DNA of 64,000 nt from Pyrrhosoma nymphula (GCA_963573305.1 OY754337.1:79311094-79375093); one strand, 5' to 3'. Numbered from the stretch's first letter, positions 12,023-23,591 are shown. The notes: generated by a model not told the origin, from the sequence alone. Translations and numbers: made by a program.

Positions 12023-12053
12023 CTGAGGAAGCTGGTTGGAATCCCAGCGAAAC
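12023..12053 (+). ncRNA. Hammerhead-like core, right arm
   Basis: It reads CTGAGGA, stem II arms GCTGG and CCAGC, then GAAAC followed by TATCGTC. It is the mirror of the left-arm core, with a better-paired stem II. The span is 31 nt. Confidence 0.55.
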
Positions 12054-12542
12054 TATCGTCACCAACTGAGTTCTAAAGCGGTAAAAACCCATAAACAATG
12101 GAGAGATCAAAAAAATATTATTTTTTAAACGATATCGCCAACTGAACTTGAAATTACACGGTGTTAAATGCGAGTAGGGGGAGAAATATTATAAACACCC
12201 TTTTGTGCGAAAAACAGCTACGTGAAAGAAGCGCATTTCCCCGGGGAATTGAATTGTGATAAAATGTAGGCACTTTCCCATTATCGTTTGAGTTATTAGT
12301 AAATTAATGCTATAATCAAAGTCATAGCTCGATGATTGATTGTGCTGTTGTCTGCTATTGTGGCTGGAAAAAGTGTTCACCAAAAATATATTCGTCAAAT
12401 AAATTGCGTTTATTGTACCTTCGTTTTATTTATACTTGAAAATGCATATCATCAGTGGAAGTAGTATTTTTGAGGAAGTGAAACGGAATTTTGGAATTTA
12501 ATTATAGTTTTGGCTCAAGTAGTCGTAGTGGAACGTAATTAA

Positions 12543-15500
12543 TTGGTAGGTTTCTTGTAATATTGGAAGGTTGCTTCATTGATCGTTTCATTTGGTGCAT
12601 GAAAATGATTATCACGTGCGGTAACTGTTATGCGTTGCTTTTTTATGAAGCCTGCCGGTTGAAAGATTCTCCAGCTCTGGTTTGATACCGTGGATCCCGT
12701 CTCCAAGAATACCTCAGTCGGATACCGGTCCCCTTTCTTTTCTCAAGTGAGAGAGACGGAAGGAACCAATTAAAACTCGTCCTTGACCGAGATGCCCTGC
12801 GAGTGGACCATCTTAATATAGAGCGGCGAGCTGCTAGATAAAAAAACAACGACTAACGAGACGGCTTCTGCTGAAGGTGGAAGGGAATTCCGGAACAGAA
12901 AATCCCGGAATATTTTCACTCATCGACCTGCTCTGCATATTTTAGCAGTAATTCACGCCGATCGCAACGATAAGACTTCTTCGGCAATTTAGTCGTCACG
13001 AATACAAAATGATGTCATATCATTGATATTGATTCCATCATGTTTGCAACAAATCTGACTATTTAACAAATAGAGAAAATATCTAAGGAGTAACTAAACA
13101 ATTGCTGTTCACAAAATTACAAAAAATAATAGCAAAATCTTTCTGTGGCTTTAATTATCGTGGTATAGTTTGCTTCATCGTGAAGAATAAATTCCACAAA
13201 GCAACACAATATGCCATAAAGTATGGAATAAAGAAATATGTTCCAATACCTTTTAATCTCTCGAAACCAAAACTCATATGTGATCTGAAACTATAGCATC
13301 GCTCTCAAACATAGCTGCATCTAGCTCTAAAACACATTCCTCAGCCACCTTTGGAGCCTCGTTGCAATTCGTTCCGCAGTTGAAATGAACCGTGAGTTCT
13401 AGAGAGATAGGCAATTGAATGCGCTCTATGGTGGTTCTCACCAATCAAATGCACTCGTAGGTATTATGTTTCCTCACCAGACTGCGTTTGAGAACGCACG
13501 GCTCTTTTTCAACCATTATTTTAACCATTATTTGGGAAAGTAATCAAATGTCATCAAAATATTACACGCTATAAATTTCAGGATTACATATGTGCATTCT
13601 GGCTTGTACAAACTGGTGAGCTGAAAATTCCTTTGGAATTGTGACTGACAATGCTCGGTCGTCATGCTTCATGAATAGATCGCAATGACACATCAGCTGT
13701 AAGACTTTTGTTGTGGAAGACATCGAGGATAAATAAACCCAAGGTTAGGGCTAACTAAACCAATATTTGTGTACTGTGGCAACCAAAATGCTATTTCTAT
13801 TGCTAAGAATGAAAATATCTGTTACGAAATTGAACATTGCATTGTAGACTGCAACTGCAACTCCACTATTGTAGAGAGCAACATTGCAACTCCACTATTG
13901 TAGAGAGCTTATGACAATAAGAGAATATGATTTGAGGTATGTTACTTCAAGTGAAATTATTGATGATATTTTAATATAAATTTAAAATGCACCAAAGACT
14001 TAAACACTGTGCACAGAAATGAATATTTATGTTACTAGTGACTAAAATTTGATGTTTCATGTGTCATTTAATTTTGATATGTACGTAAATTATTTTTTCT
14101 TTGAGTTTGATTTGATAAGAGTTGATTTGTGTTGATGTTTCCCTAGGGGAAGTGTTATTTTTTTAAGTAAATTATTATATGGATGGTATAAGATGGTATG
14201 GTAAACATCAACAGATATTGTTTGTTGCTAATTAGGAGTTTCCTTAGAGATAATAATAAAAAAAAATTGACGTGATCAATAATGAATGAGTAAGAGAGTG
14301 TAATAGGAATTTTTACGCAGCTGAGATTGATTAAAAACGTGTTCAAACTTTTGCATGCCTGAATAGAATTATTTTAAAAATGAAGGAAAAGACTACAGCT
14401 TATGGTTAAAAACCATTTTTTTCGCCGCGTACTTTTCTGGACAAACTGCAGAGTGATGGTTAATAGGTGATGGTTAAGTATGTAGATGAAAGAGAAAAGA
14501 AGGGAAAACTGTTTAAAGTGAATCATTTTATGCCTATTTTAGTATTGGTAGTTTCTTTCCATAAATTTCCATCCTTGGAGTGGAGATGACAATATTAAAT
14601 TTTCAAATCGTTCTAGGGCCGTTCAAAAATCACATGTAAAATATTTAAGTGAGAGAATCGATCATTATCCATATGACACAAATTGAAAAATACTGAAAAG
14701 TCGCAAAGTATAAAATATTATAGAGAAACTTAATATAATCTAGAGCGGTTTTAAATTGAGATTGGAGAGGTACATTTTTCTTTCCTCGGGCGTTTGGCTT
14801 ATTTTAAACCATATTCTCCAGGGTTTTCAGATAGTGTCTTCCATTCCATATCGGATTAAAATTTGAACAAAGCTGCGATCCGCTAAATATTTTCGCTCAT
14901 AACTCACAGATGAAACAGGCAATGGCGCACCTATAGACCGAGGGAATGATTATAGAGCTGTGGAAAAGGCTTAGGTTGTGGGCGGAGAAAGAAGAGCAGC
15001 TAATTTAGCTGATTAGTTTCGCGAGCCGTCGACGGGTTCTCCCTTAGGTCACGTTTGAAGGGAGTAATTGAATGCATTCCGCTGTTAGCGAGATAGTCAT
15101 GCGATGGTGATTAATCTAATTGAATCATAAGTAATGAGATACCTGTGGAAAGGCTGGATAAACATCAAAGGCAGAGGACGTGATTCAGACTAGCTAAACA
15201 TATCCCTTATTTATGTGTTAGAGTTTTTAAAGCGGAAATTAGTAATTAGGATCATTTAATTAGCGGAAAACCATTTCCTCATGGGAGATGCTTGAATAAA
15301 TAAGCCTCTTTGCTGAATTATTTTACGCAACCGCGAATGGTTTTAACGCTTTCGCGTAATTTTCAATGGGAATCACATTTTTTCTTCGTGGTGAGTTTTG
15401 TTAAATACTCCGTCAATTGTTAAAATGTTGAGGTCAGGAAAGCAGTGGTTAGGGTGAATGACAATGAGAGTGAATATTAAGAAAGGTTTATGGGGAAGAC

Positions 15501-16166
15501 ATTAAACAACGGGATAAAGGTGAAAATGACGGGAAATTTGTCAGTGAGGTGCTTGATATAGAGGTGAGTGGTTCGTTGGTATAAGGTCATTTGGCATCTT
15601 CGTTCCAATAACCTCTTTTTGATTCATATTTTTTCATACTGGTATTATATTTTGCTCATGTTGCCTCGTTGGCACAAGAGCATTTTTCGCAAAAGTAAGT
15701 GATTTGCATATTTTGCCTACGTGAGTATACCTATCATATGTTGATCGTCTCCTAAATACATGAAGTCGAAATTATTAGAACGTAGATTTATTATAATAGT
15801 ATATTTCGGCCTCGTTCGTGGTGGGAAAAAGTCCTTGCCAGCTAATTCTAAGGTCGCGGGTTTGAGTCCTTCTTGGCTGTTTTTTTTCCACTCAGGGCAT
15901 GTTTTGAGGGTTAAATGTAAGAGAGTGCTAAATAGCCCTAATTTTTCCTAAAATAAATTCGCCATTATTAGATGTATTCAGTATTAGTACACGCAGTCCT
16001 CTGGTCTATTGTTTGACAATGTTATCACGATAATCCCGTATTGCTTTCATCAGTAGGAAGGTTGCTTTTCGCTTTTGTTGATTTGAACATCCGTTCTTTC
16101 ATTTTTGAATTTATCATTTTGATTATCTGAATGATGTAATAAACTAAGGACCTAAACTAATGACAT
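12543..16166. other. Sequence without recognisable gene
   Basis: About 3.6 kb. It holds a 29-bp tandem duplication at 13,856-13,908, a single TIR-like end near 14,614, and a tRNA-B-box-like segment near 15,851-15,870. No recognisable coding domain was found. Confidence 0.5.
13856..13908. repeat. Tandem duplication, 29-bp unit, two copies
   Basis: The block TGCAACTCCACTATTGTAGA followed by GAGC occurs at 13,856 and again at 13,885 with no mismatch. Confidence 0.85.
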
Positions 16167-16444
16167 TCTTCATCATGTGAGTAATCTACCGGTTAGAGGT
16201 AGGTTATGATGAAAGTCAGAGAATATCCAACAGTCTCTTACACGTGCAGTGCATCATCTACCTTTAGTATTTCTTTCTTCATCTCAGCGGAAGTCCTACC
16301 TATCTTCATCCCGTCCATCAAAAATATTCTCTTTCTTCCCCTTCCCCGCTTGCCCAACATCCTTCCCTCTATCACGGCCTTTTGCAAACCATAGCTACTC
16401 ATTACCCCTTTCCAGCCACCTACCCTGCCTTCCCCTAATCTCAT
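16167..16444 (-). pseudogene. Non-LTR retrotransposon C-terminal tail (same family as 40 kb)
   Basis: The minus frame at 16,444-16,238 carries IEGRMLGKRGRGRKR followed by an EMKKEIL segment, nearly identical to the plus-strand tail at 40,400-40,530. The 3' untranslated part (CATAACCTACCTCTAACCGG, then TAGATTACTC) also matches the region after 40,570. It is the extreme C-terminus of an endonuclease-reverse transcriptase polyprotein and is 5'-truncated. At its 5' side it is joined to an inverted piece of itself. Confidence 0.7.
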
Positions 16445-16517
16445 CCAGAAGTTTAGGGGAAGGCAGGGTAGGTGGCTATAAGCGGTAATGAGTAGCTATG
16501 GTTTGTTGAAGGCCATG
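16371..16517. repeat. 65-bp inverted repeat formed by two opposed LINE fragments
   Basis: Bases 16,372-16,436 and 16,453-16,517 are near-complementary (for example CAGCCACCTACCCTGCCTTC against its complement) with a 16-base spacer. Both arms come from the same coding segment of the retrotransposon, in opposite directions. 5' inversion by twin priming during insertion could produce this. Confidence 0.75.
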
Positions 16518-16530
16518 ACTAATGACATTA

Positions 16531-16701
16531 AATCGTAAATGAAAAGGAAAACGTTGTTATATTCCACAAATTTATTTCTAGGTACTACTAGTTTCGACGC
16601 AGCGGCGTCATCTTCAGATACAATTGGTGGAATATGACAAAGTTTTCCTTTTCATTTACGATAAAATGAACTTCCACAAGGTTGAGCCTGAGACGATGGA
16701 G
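16531..16701. mobile_element. 171-bp fold-back element with 10-bp target duplication
   Basis: The perfect direct repeat ATGACATTAA lies at 16,521-16,530 and 16,702-16,711. Between them are arms 16,531-16,571 and 16,621-16,661 (ATCGTAAATGAAAAGGAAAA and complement, few mismatches). A hammerhead-like core sits at the tip, followed by an unpaired 40-base tail with ATGAACTTCCACA and GAGCCTGA. The same tail follows the fold-back at 30.6 kb. The unit is asymmetric: hairpin first, tail second. Confidence 0.8.
16590..16616 (-). ncRNA. Hammerhead-like core, CTGAAGA / GAAAC
   Basis: The minus strand reads CTGAAGA, a perfect stem II GACGC/GCGTC with a short loop, and GAAAC. The long palindromic arms would form helix I, and CTAG...CTAG just beyond GAAA could form helix III. 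The span is 27 nt, four shorter than the 31-nt group. Confidence 0.5.
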
Positions 16702-17716
16702 ATGACATTAAAATTTATAAAATTGAAAATCTATATAAGCGCCTTCTTTGTTTTATACTTTTCCAATTTTCTCTATTGCCACTTACGCAGAATGGTTTTC
16801 CTTTCAGGTATGTGCATATAACCCCATGCGGTGAATGACTGTCTGTCTCAGCACATCCCGCCGTCTGAGGTAAACATAATTAAGTTATTAGCGCACCTCG
16901 AGAGCATCGACTGTCTCTCAACGAATTATATTTCCTCCTACGTCCTTCCCGGTCTTGGTTCTCTGGCATTTCATCGTACGATTACGTTACAGGTAAATGT
17001 TGAGTTTAATTATAAAAATGATTAACGGCATTATTATGTTGATGAAATTTGAATGGAGAATATAGATGTTTCTCTCCTGAAATGACATAATAGCCACTGA
17101 CCAAAAATAATTCAATTTTCTGGATGGTAAAGTTCAATAAAAATACCAGGAATTATTTAAAATTTGTTGCAGATCCAAACTCATTCGGATGCAAACATGT
17201 TCAATCTCATTCAGTTGCTATGCATCTAAGTCATACTTTTAATAATTGCATTCTACTTTTGGTTCGTTCAGCCTCACGCTTTTTGTTAATTCGCCCCTGG
17301 AATCAACATTTCAATCTAGAGCTTCCATACTTTTAATTTTATTCTTAGAATAATTAATTTTATTCCATCAATTATTGTTCCATTCGATAATGGCTTATGG
17401 TAAATACTGGTTTTTTACGGAAATAGCTTATCAAGATGCCTTAATTTATGTAGGAACTTATAAGCTTCCAGTTTCGAAGTTCTTTTCTTCGTTAACCAGT
17501 CAAGTCCTCTATCAATGATAGCTTGTACATAGGTACGATCCATAAGCCCATAATTTACATATACTACTTATTCACGAATGCCCTCGTGGCTAAAAACCGA
17601 CCAGATTAATAGTAAAAATAGCGAACAGCAATTTTAAGGGGTATTTTTGAACTTGTTACCATATTAATTAACTAACTATCCACATTTGTTGCCTTGCTCC
17701 CCATATTTGCTTACAT

Positions 17717-18120
17717 TCAACACTTTAAGAAAATTGCCCAGGAACTGTGAGACCACAGAGGCCACACAACTTGAATAGCTTCAAGCTTCAAGAAGCCACA
17801 CAACATGAATAGGGAAGATGGATACACTCTTTCAAACACTTTGAAACGTGTATTCAATGGTCCCAAAAAGGACCCTTCCCACTTCCCGCGTTTTGCGGAT
17901 GTGAGCCAGGGACCAATCAATTGAAGAACTGGCGGGTGACACCCCCACGAACAACATAAATACCGGCCCTTTCGAAGCATTCTCCACTTCAGCCTGGCCT
18001 GAGGACACCTACAGCACAGTAGGTGAAACGTCGCCACCAAAATGACAACGCGGACGAATCCCGGAAACCTGCCTGATTGCAAACCTGAACGCCGCGAAAA
18101 CCTTCGTCAGAAACTTTAAG
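17717..18120 (+). mobile_element. Penelope-like terminal fragment, copy 2
   Basis: The right part (17,980-18,113) matches the minus-strand copy at 11,452-11,600. The left part, about 17,717-17,980, has no partner in the window and no recognisable frame. The segment holds the best-preserved hammerhead-like core seen here. Confidence 0.6.
17999..18029 (+). ncRNA. Hammerhead-like core, best match in window
   Basis: It reads CTGAGGA, C, a perfect stem II ACCTAC/GTAGGT around AGCACA, then GAAAC and GTC. All conserved core positions of the hammerhead consensus are present. Helix I would need pairing between GCCTGGC upstream and sequence downstream of GTC, which is not obvious. The ribozyme may therefore be incomplete. 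The span is 31 nt. Confidence 0.6.
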
Positions 18121-18801
18121 AAAATCATTTAATTCGATCCTGGGGTTCCAATTTTGCTTTTTTCAATAATTTTAACCGGTAGAAATAATGTTGAAATTAT
18201 CTGTATAGGGTGGATGAAAACAATTTTTAATTGTTGATTTTTATTTTTTTACTCGCTTTGTTTTTGTCGAAAATTGAGTTTTTGGCTCAGAAATTGCGTT
18301 TATTTTATTATTTAAACAATGGAAATTTTAATTTACTCGGAAACAGCTGCTTGGGCTTTAAATGGATGTTTATATGAGTGAATGGATGTTTATGTACGCA
18401 GGGCGATCTCTAACGACACCATTACTTCGTGACTAATGATACTAATGAAACAAATGTGGTATCATACGATCGAGTACAGTGCTAAAATGACCCGAAGTTT
18501 GTACAAAGAATTCGCAAAGTGCGGGTTGGGTCTCGTGGTGCCTAGCGGCCATTTTAGTTGTGGCTGAAAATTTGAGCGCAGCACAACTCGCGACTCAGAT
18601 GTGCTAGCGCGCTGATTTTGTAGCGAAATGAAAAACCTCATTTAGGTCTATAGTATACATATACATGGTATGGACAAACCAAAAATAAGCACGATATTTT
18701 GAGTAACATTTCGAATACCAGAAATTACCAGACTAATATTTTCAGAAAAGCTCATTTAAATTAGCGATTCACATTATAAAGAACAAAATGGAACTTAAAC
18801 C

Positions 18802-19029
18802 GCCATTGGTCGCGCTATGAGATTTTCTCTCACACCAAATTTAAACTTGTGCTCACTTTGTAACCATGTGTTAGAATAAGTTCACTTTCCTTGTAGCTGA
18901 TTTTTTATCTCTTCCTATTGACCGACCGTCTCAAAAAGTATAAATGAAGCGTCCGCAGCTGTGTAATGATATGTCTGATACCGTCGGCTACAAGGTGTGA
19001 GACTTTTCCTCATCGCGCGACCACTGACG
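18802..19029. repeat. Inverted repeat, arms about 38 bp, possible MITE
   Basis: TGGTCGCGCTATGAG and CTCACACC on the left face GGTGTGAG and CATCGCGCGACCAC on the right. A third, partial copy (CTCACGCGCGACCGC) follows at about 19,370-19,410. No coding sequence is seen. Element boundaries are uncertain. Confidence 0.5.
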
Positions 19030-19621
19030 TTAGTGTTTTTGTATCACTCAGTTGCGTTACACTTTCGCAACATGCGGGCAAAGTTGATTCATTTCGTGGA
19101 GAGTAGATACGTTAATGCAAATTTACGAGTCATGAGAAGTATGTCCTCATAAATAAATATTTCTTCTTGTGAATGGTAATTTTCTTCATTAATATCCAAT
19201 AGTATCATCGCCAGTAGACGTTGCAATGATTACGTAATTGTATCAGTAATTGTGTATATGTGGAAATCATAGTTTCAAGTGAACATTAAGAGAATTAAAT
19301 TAAATATAAATATTATGTAATATATTGCCAATAAACGCTCTATGATATATAATCAATGGTACATCTGAGTGTGAGAAAACGTCTCACGCGCGACCGCTCG
19401 CGTGATAAGTAGCTTAGCGACTACTCCCGGGTTAATGCAAGACTTTTGGATAGGTTTTTTTGACCCCAGCATCTTAATTTGGGGTAGATGACTGCTTACA
19501 TTTAATATGCATTTTGCACGTCATACTGGAAGGATACTTTAATATCCCATGCAACAATTTTTAACATTTTCTTCTCCCAGTTGACTGCAACGGGCACTCT
19601 CCTGGTTATCTGAATCTCAAC

Positions 19622-20185
19622 TTAAGGTAGTTTGAGCGATAAATCAGATCACCTAGAATTTGATGAATTTGACGTAATTTGACTGGAAAAACTCCCATAT
19701 TTTTAATGATATCAAAATATTAACCCCTTTCCAAACTACTTTTCGAGCAATTTTCCTGAAAATACTAGCTGTATTACATGGGATAGACTACGGTTCTGCG
19801 CTCCAGAGGGAGAATATTGAAAAAAATAGGAATTTATAGCACCTAGATTTTGTCTAAAAACTAACGGCGTATAGTTTGTATGTTTTCTAAACTGTTTATA
19901 AAAATCAATCAATTATTCACGGCAGTAATATTTACAGAATCTCAAAACAAACCTGCTGTTTTGAAGGTTTTTCAGCCGTACGGCGTGAAAAAATGAGTCT
20001 AGTTGGAGACTAATGTTGATATATTTTTTAAATTACTGATAATTTTTGTCATATACAACCATATTTTTACACAATTAATATTACAATATGCATTTCACAC
20101 TTTTACAGATGCTTTAAATAAAAAATAAAAATTCGAATATGGTCTCAATTATGATTTGGGAACTATCTCGCTCAAACAGCCTTAA
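19622..20185. mobile_element. TTAA-type MITE, copy B (best preserved)
   Basis: TTAA stands at both ends (19,622-19,625 and 20,182-20,185). The left end TTAAGGTAGTTTGAGCGA and the complement of the right end, TTAAGGCTGTTTGAGCGA, form TIRs. The TTAA ends suggest a piggyBac-like mechanism, but the terminal bases GG are not the usual CC, so the superfamily is provisional. There is no coding capacity. Confidence 0.75.
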
Positions 20186-21088
20186 ATTGTCTGCGATTTT
20201 CGGTAGATGTTCGGAGCGGAGGAGCATTGTGCATGTATCCTTGCTGCGCGAGTGAGCGCCTTGCTATTTTCAGAGGTTTACGTTGCACTTGCTAATTACG
20301 TTGCACGTGCCGCAAAGGGTCAGCCGTGAGGGCGGAGGATTGCATTTCAAATGTCAAGGACGTAGGGACGCTGCGGGTCAAATGCCACGACGTTGGCATG
20401 ACCTTTCGCAACTTCCCGTCTAGCATTTTAATCTTGTATCACTATGTGGCTGTCGTAGGATGGTGTAAGGATGATTTAATTGAGTTTTGAGGCATGAGTA
20501 TCGGTGATCGGAGGCGGGATTAGAATGATGTGCGGAGTTTGAAATGTTGTTTTGGTGAACGATGAAGGACAGACAATGGAAATGAACGAAGGAACACAAA
20601 GAGGGAGTTTTACTCTTAAGGAAAGACGAGATAATGAATCGTATTTTCTTTATTTTCTTCTTTACTCCCAAGCTACCTTTCAGCATATTTTCAGCGAACA
20701 TGGTCCAACCAAAAAAATTTTTTAATTTTTGTTTATCTCCGTAAATTGATTTACTATTACACTACCCTCCTTCAAAGTTGTAATGATTAGAAATTGTGAC
20801 GCCAGAGGGAGGCCAAATGGATTTAGAAGCGGACCAACTTCATAAATGGATAGCGACGACTACAGCCGTAATTAAATCGCTTATTGAATTGCAATGAGCA
20901 CAAGACCAGTGTTTGGGCGTAATAATGTTGAGTTATAATCAATAAAAAGTAGGTCTGACCAATAAACACATTACTCTATTCCTTGGAGCATTTGAAACGT
21001 TTTTGCCTTATAATATTAAAAAAAATTAACTCCTACCGTTTGTAAGTAATGGAAAGTGTTTGTCTACGTTTCATTCGCGTCAGATATA
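20186..21088. other. Sequence without recognisable gene
   Basis: Nothing recognisable; a CpG-containing patch lies at about 20,200-20,400. Confidence 0.5.
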
Positions 21089-21658
21089 TTAGGTTAGTTA
21101 TAGTAAAATGTCGCTAGTTATGAGACTCAATGAATTTTGCTTCACAACAATAAAAAAAACTCATATTTCGAGTGATACTAAAAAATCAAACTTTGTTTGC
21201 TATAATGTTTTACATAGTTTAATAGCCAATACAGAAGCCGTTTTCTTTCGTGGCATTTAGTATGGTTGTCCGCTCCAGATAAAGGCATTATTAAAAATAT
21301 GAAGCTCTGTTACGCACAGGTGGCGTTTAAAATGAGCATGTAAACGGTGTTTAGTTGTTGTATTTCCAGATTTATTTTTAAAACATTATTACTCACCGTA
21401 ATACTTTTTATAAAATGGAACAATAACTTTCAGATGTAAAGACGTGTTCAGCATACGGCGTGGAACAAAAAAAATAAGTAAAAGCCTCAGAAATGTAATT
21501 TTAGGAAATAACTGCTAAGTTCAGTCATAAAAACCAAAGCTTTTTCATAATAATGTCACTGTTTAATTCATTATTGTTGAATCAGATTAAATTTTCAAAT
21601 AAATTTCAAGCATGGTCCCCATAAAGACTAGGGAAAAATCTTGCTCACACTAACTTAA
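21089..21658. mobile_element. TTAA-type MITE, diverged copy E
   Basis: It aligns in order with copy B: a CATATTTCGAGTGATACTAA block, a GTTTTACAT block, a CATACGGCGTGGAAC block, and a right end CTTGCTCACACTAACTTAAC. It is more diverged than copies A-C and lies 46 bp from copy C in the same orientation. Confidence 0.55.
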
Positions 21659-21704
21659 CTCTATCGTTTGGATCTTTGTTGTGTTGGCTGCCGAACAAGA
21701 CCTA

Positions 21705-22260
21705 TTAAATAAGTTTGAGCGAAAAATATCTTCACCTAGAATTAGATGAATTTTACCTCATATTTAAAGACAAAACTCTCATCTTTCCAATGATATCAAA
21801 ATATCAACCCCTTGCCGATTCGAGAATTTCCCTGAAAAAAACAAGCTGTTTTACATGGAATAGATTACGGCTGTGCGCTCCAGAAGGAGAAAAATGAAAT
21901 AACTAGGAATTTATAACACCTAGATTTCGACAAAAAATTAACGGTGTGTTTTTTTTATGTTTTCTCAGCTATTTATAAAAACCAATCTATTACCGCAGTA
22001 ATTTGTATAGAATCGCAAAAAAACCTGCTGTTTTGGAGGATTTTTAGCTTTAAGGCGCGAAAAAATGAGTCATGTTAGAGACTTTAGTCGAAATATTTAT
22101 GTATTTAATTTCTTAGAACTTTTGTCGTATATACTATATTTTTGCGCCATTAATGTTACAATTTTTACTCCATACTTCTTACAGACGCTGAAATTAAAAA
22201 ATAAAATTGGAATATGGTGTCCATTATGACTAGGGAAATATCTTGCTTTTACTACCTTAC
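21705..22260. mobile_element. TTAA-type MITE, copy C
   Basis: TTAA at 21,705 precedes AAGTTTGAGCGA; the right end is ATCTTGC...CTACCTTAC. The interior (TGTTTTACATGGAATAGATT, then ACGGCTGTGCGCTCCAGA) matches copy B closely. Confidence 0.7.
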
Positions 22261-22339
22261 GGGTATATTATGCGAATATAATTCACCGAGAACAATGCAT
22301 AGCAATCCTCTTGGCTACCGCGAGCAGGTTGAAGGATCA

Positions 22340-22620
22340 AAAAGGAATTCTTTTTTAATGCGACCGCTGGAAAGTTTCGTCGGCCTGCTCGGCTGTCGTT
22401 TCTTCCCCTCCTGTTCCACCTCCTCGCCAACCCTACTTCGAACCCCCTCTCCCCCACCCCCCGAGCCGCGAGTGGAAAGTTTGACCGCCCTAGGGGGGGG
22501 GGGGGGGTTGTATATGACGACCAAGGGCCGCAAGCCGCTTTTTACCACAGCGGCGCCCCCCCCCCCCCAAAAACTACATCCTCTCCTTTTGTTTTTTTTG
22601 TCCCACAGACCACTTTCATA
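22340..22620. repeat. C-rich low-complexity block with G15 and C13 runs
   Basis: A pyrimidine-rich stretch holds a 15-G run at 22,493-22,507 and a 13-C run at 22,556-22,568. The runs are inverted complements and, with GCCGC/GCGGC between them, could form a hairpin. Open frames across it are low-complexity and not credible genes. Confidence 0.7.
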
Positions 22621-23357
22621 AAAAAATCTCCGTCTCCCCGAATTCTTTCTTCGTCCAATCCTTTTTAAATAAGAAACTTTGTGTCGTGAAACCGTGTATC
22701 ATTTTCTAATCTCGCGGTGGCTGGTCTCAGATAGAGGAAAAAATATGTATTATGTCTCAGGGAGCCTGGGGCCTGAGGTTCGATCGCAGAGTTGACACTT
22801 TTTCGCGGGCAGGACTTTGCGGTCTCACGTATGGATAAATAAATTGGCACTAACCGAAACAGAAATATTATGGTGCCCTTGCAGTTCCACCTGGCTTATA
22901 CTCGACAGGTGTATGCGTTGTTTTCCAGTTCGCAGATAGACGCTTTAGCAAAATAAGTTGAACGTCTTCCGACAAATAGTCTGCTCCGGACTTACACAAA
23001 AGGTTCAACCTATGTTTTACCCTTCGCTTTGTTGTTAGAGATTCCCGCTGTAATACAACTAACAAATCGGTCACAGTGCAAAACGTTAATTGTTACTTCT
23101 TTTTACAAATCTACGGCTGTCCGCTGTACTTGAAAAATTTCTGAGATTAATCCTACTTCGTAAGGGTTCCGCACGCTAGTGGCTTATATTTAGTGAGGAT
23201 TTACCAGGGAAAAATAACTTAGCCATTTCACCCTTACGTCGCGTTTTCCGAGTTTTTTTTTAATAATTCGCAATTTGCTATGATCTTGTCCGCAGATCTC
23301 ACGCACGAATTTTCCTCTATAGGTCCTGAGTATTAGTCAAGTGTACTTTCCTCCGCT

Positions 23358-23591
23358 ATGGATGCCAAAAACCCTGGTGTGATATCTGAAAGCATTTCTT
23401 CTGAAAGCATCTCAGAGGAGCTTCCTTTACTCCCCGATTACTTTCCGAAATATTTGACTCCAAACACGTTTCCCGAACTCTTCCGCAAGAGCGATTGGAG
23501 AGTCCCTCATGGTTTCTTTGACGCTTCGTTTTTCTTCTCCCCGTCAACACTTCTAAAACGCTTCCGGGGAAGGAAACGAAGAGTTGTCTGA
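23358..23591 (+). CDS. Unrecognised 77-residue frame with downstream AATAAA
   Basis: The frame starts at an ATG, encodes 77 residues ending in a basic RGRKRR stretch, and is followed by AATAAA at 23,669-23,674. The N-terminal half is Ser/Glu-rich, including a short SESI repeat, and the middle is Phe/Pro-rich. No domain is recognised, no second copy is in the window, and splicing context is unknown. It may be a terminal exon, a small gene or chance. It is listed because the ATG, frame and polyadenylation signal are in a plausible order, not because homology is seen. Confidence 0.15.
   Translation: MDAKNPGVISESISSESISEELPLLPDYFPKYLTPNTFPELFRKSDWRVPHGFFDASFFFSPSTLLKRFRGRKRRVV

Larger units (their letters stand above)
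11834..12090. mobile_element. Fold-back element with two inverted hammerhead-like cores
   Basis: The arms 11,834-11,943 and about 11,977-12,090 are imperfect inverted complements around a spacer of roughly 33 bases. Conserved blocks include TTTTGGCCGCCTTATATA and GAGTTGCCG. Each arm carries a CTGAGGA...GAAAC core at mirrored positions (11,871-11,901 minus; 12,023-12,053 plus), so transcripts from either strand would contain one core in sense. No coding capacity is seen. It sits inside a TTAA-type MITE. Confidence 0.75.
11680..12542. mobile_element. TTAA-type MITE, second subfamily, interrupted copy
   Basis: The flanks of this segment align with the uninterrupted element at 32,838-33,400. The left part (AAGGTGGTTACACCG, then ATATAATTTTGTTCATAT) matches its left part. 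The part after about 12,130 (CTGAACTTGAAATTACACGG) matches its middle, and the right end near GTAGTGGAACGTAATTAA matches its right TIR. The centre, about 11,800-12,125, has no counterpart there and holds the fold-back at 11,834-12,090, so the fold-back was inserted into the MITE. Confidence 0.65.

Noticed and set aside
15816..15875. tRNA-B-box-like segment GGTCGCGGGTTTGAGTCC
   Set aside because: Only the 3' half looks tRNA-like; A box and stems are not convincing.
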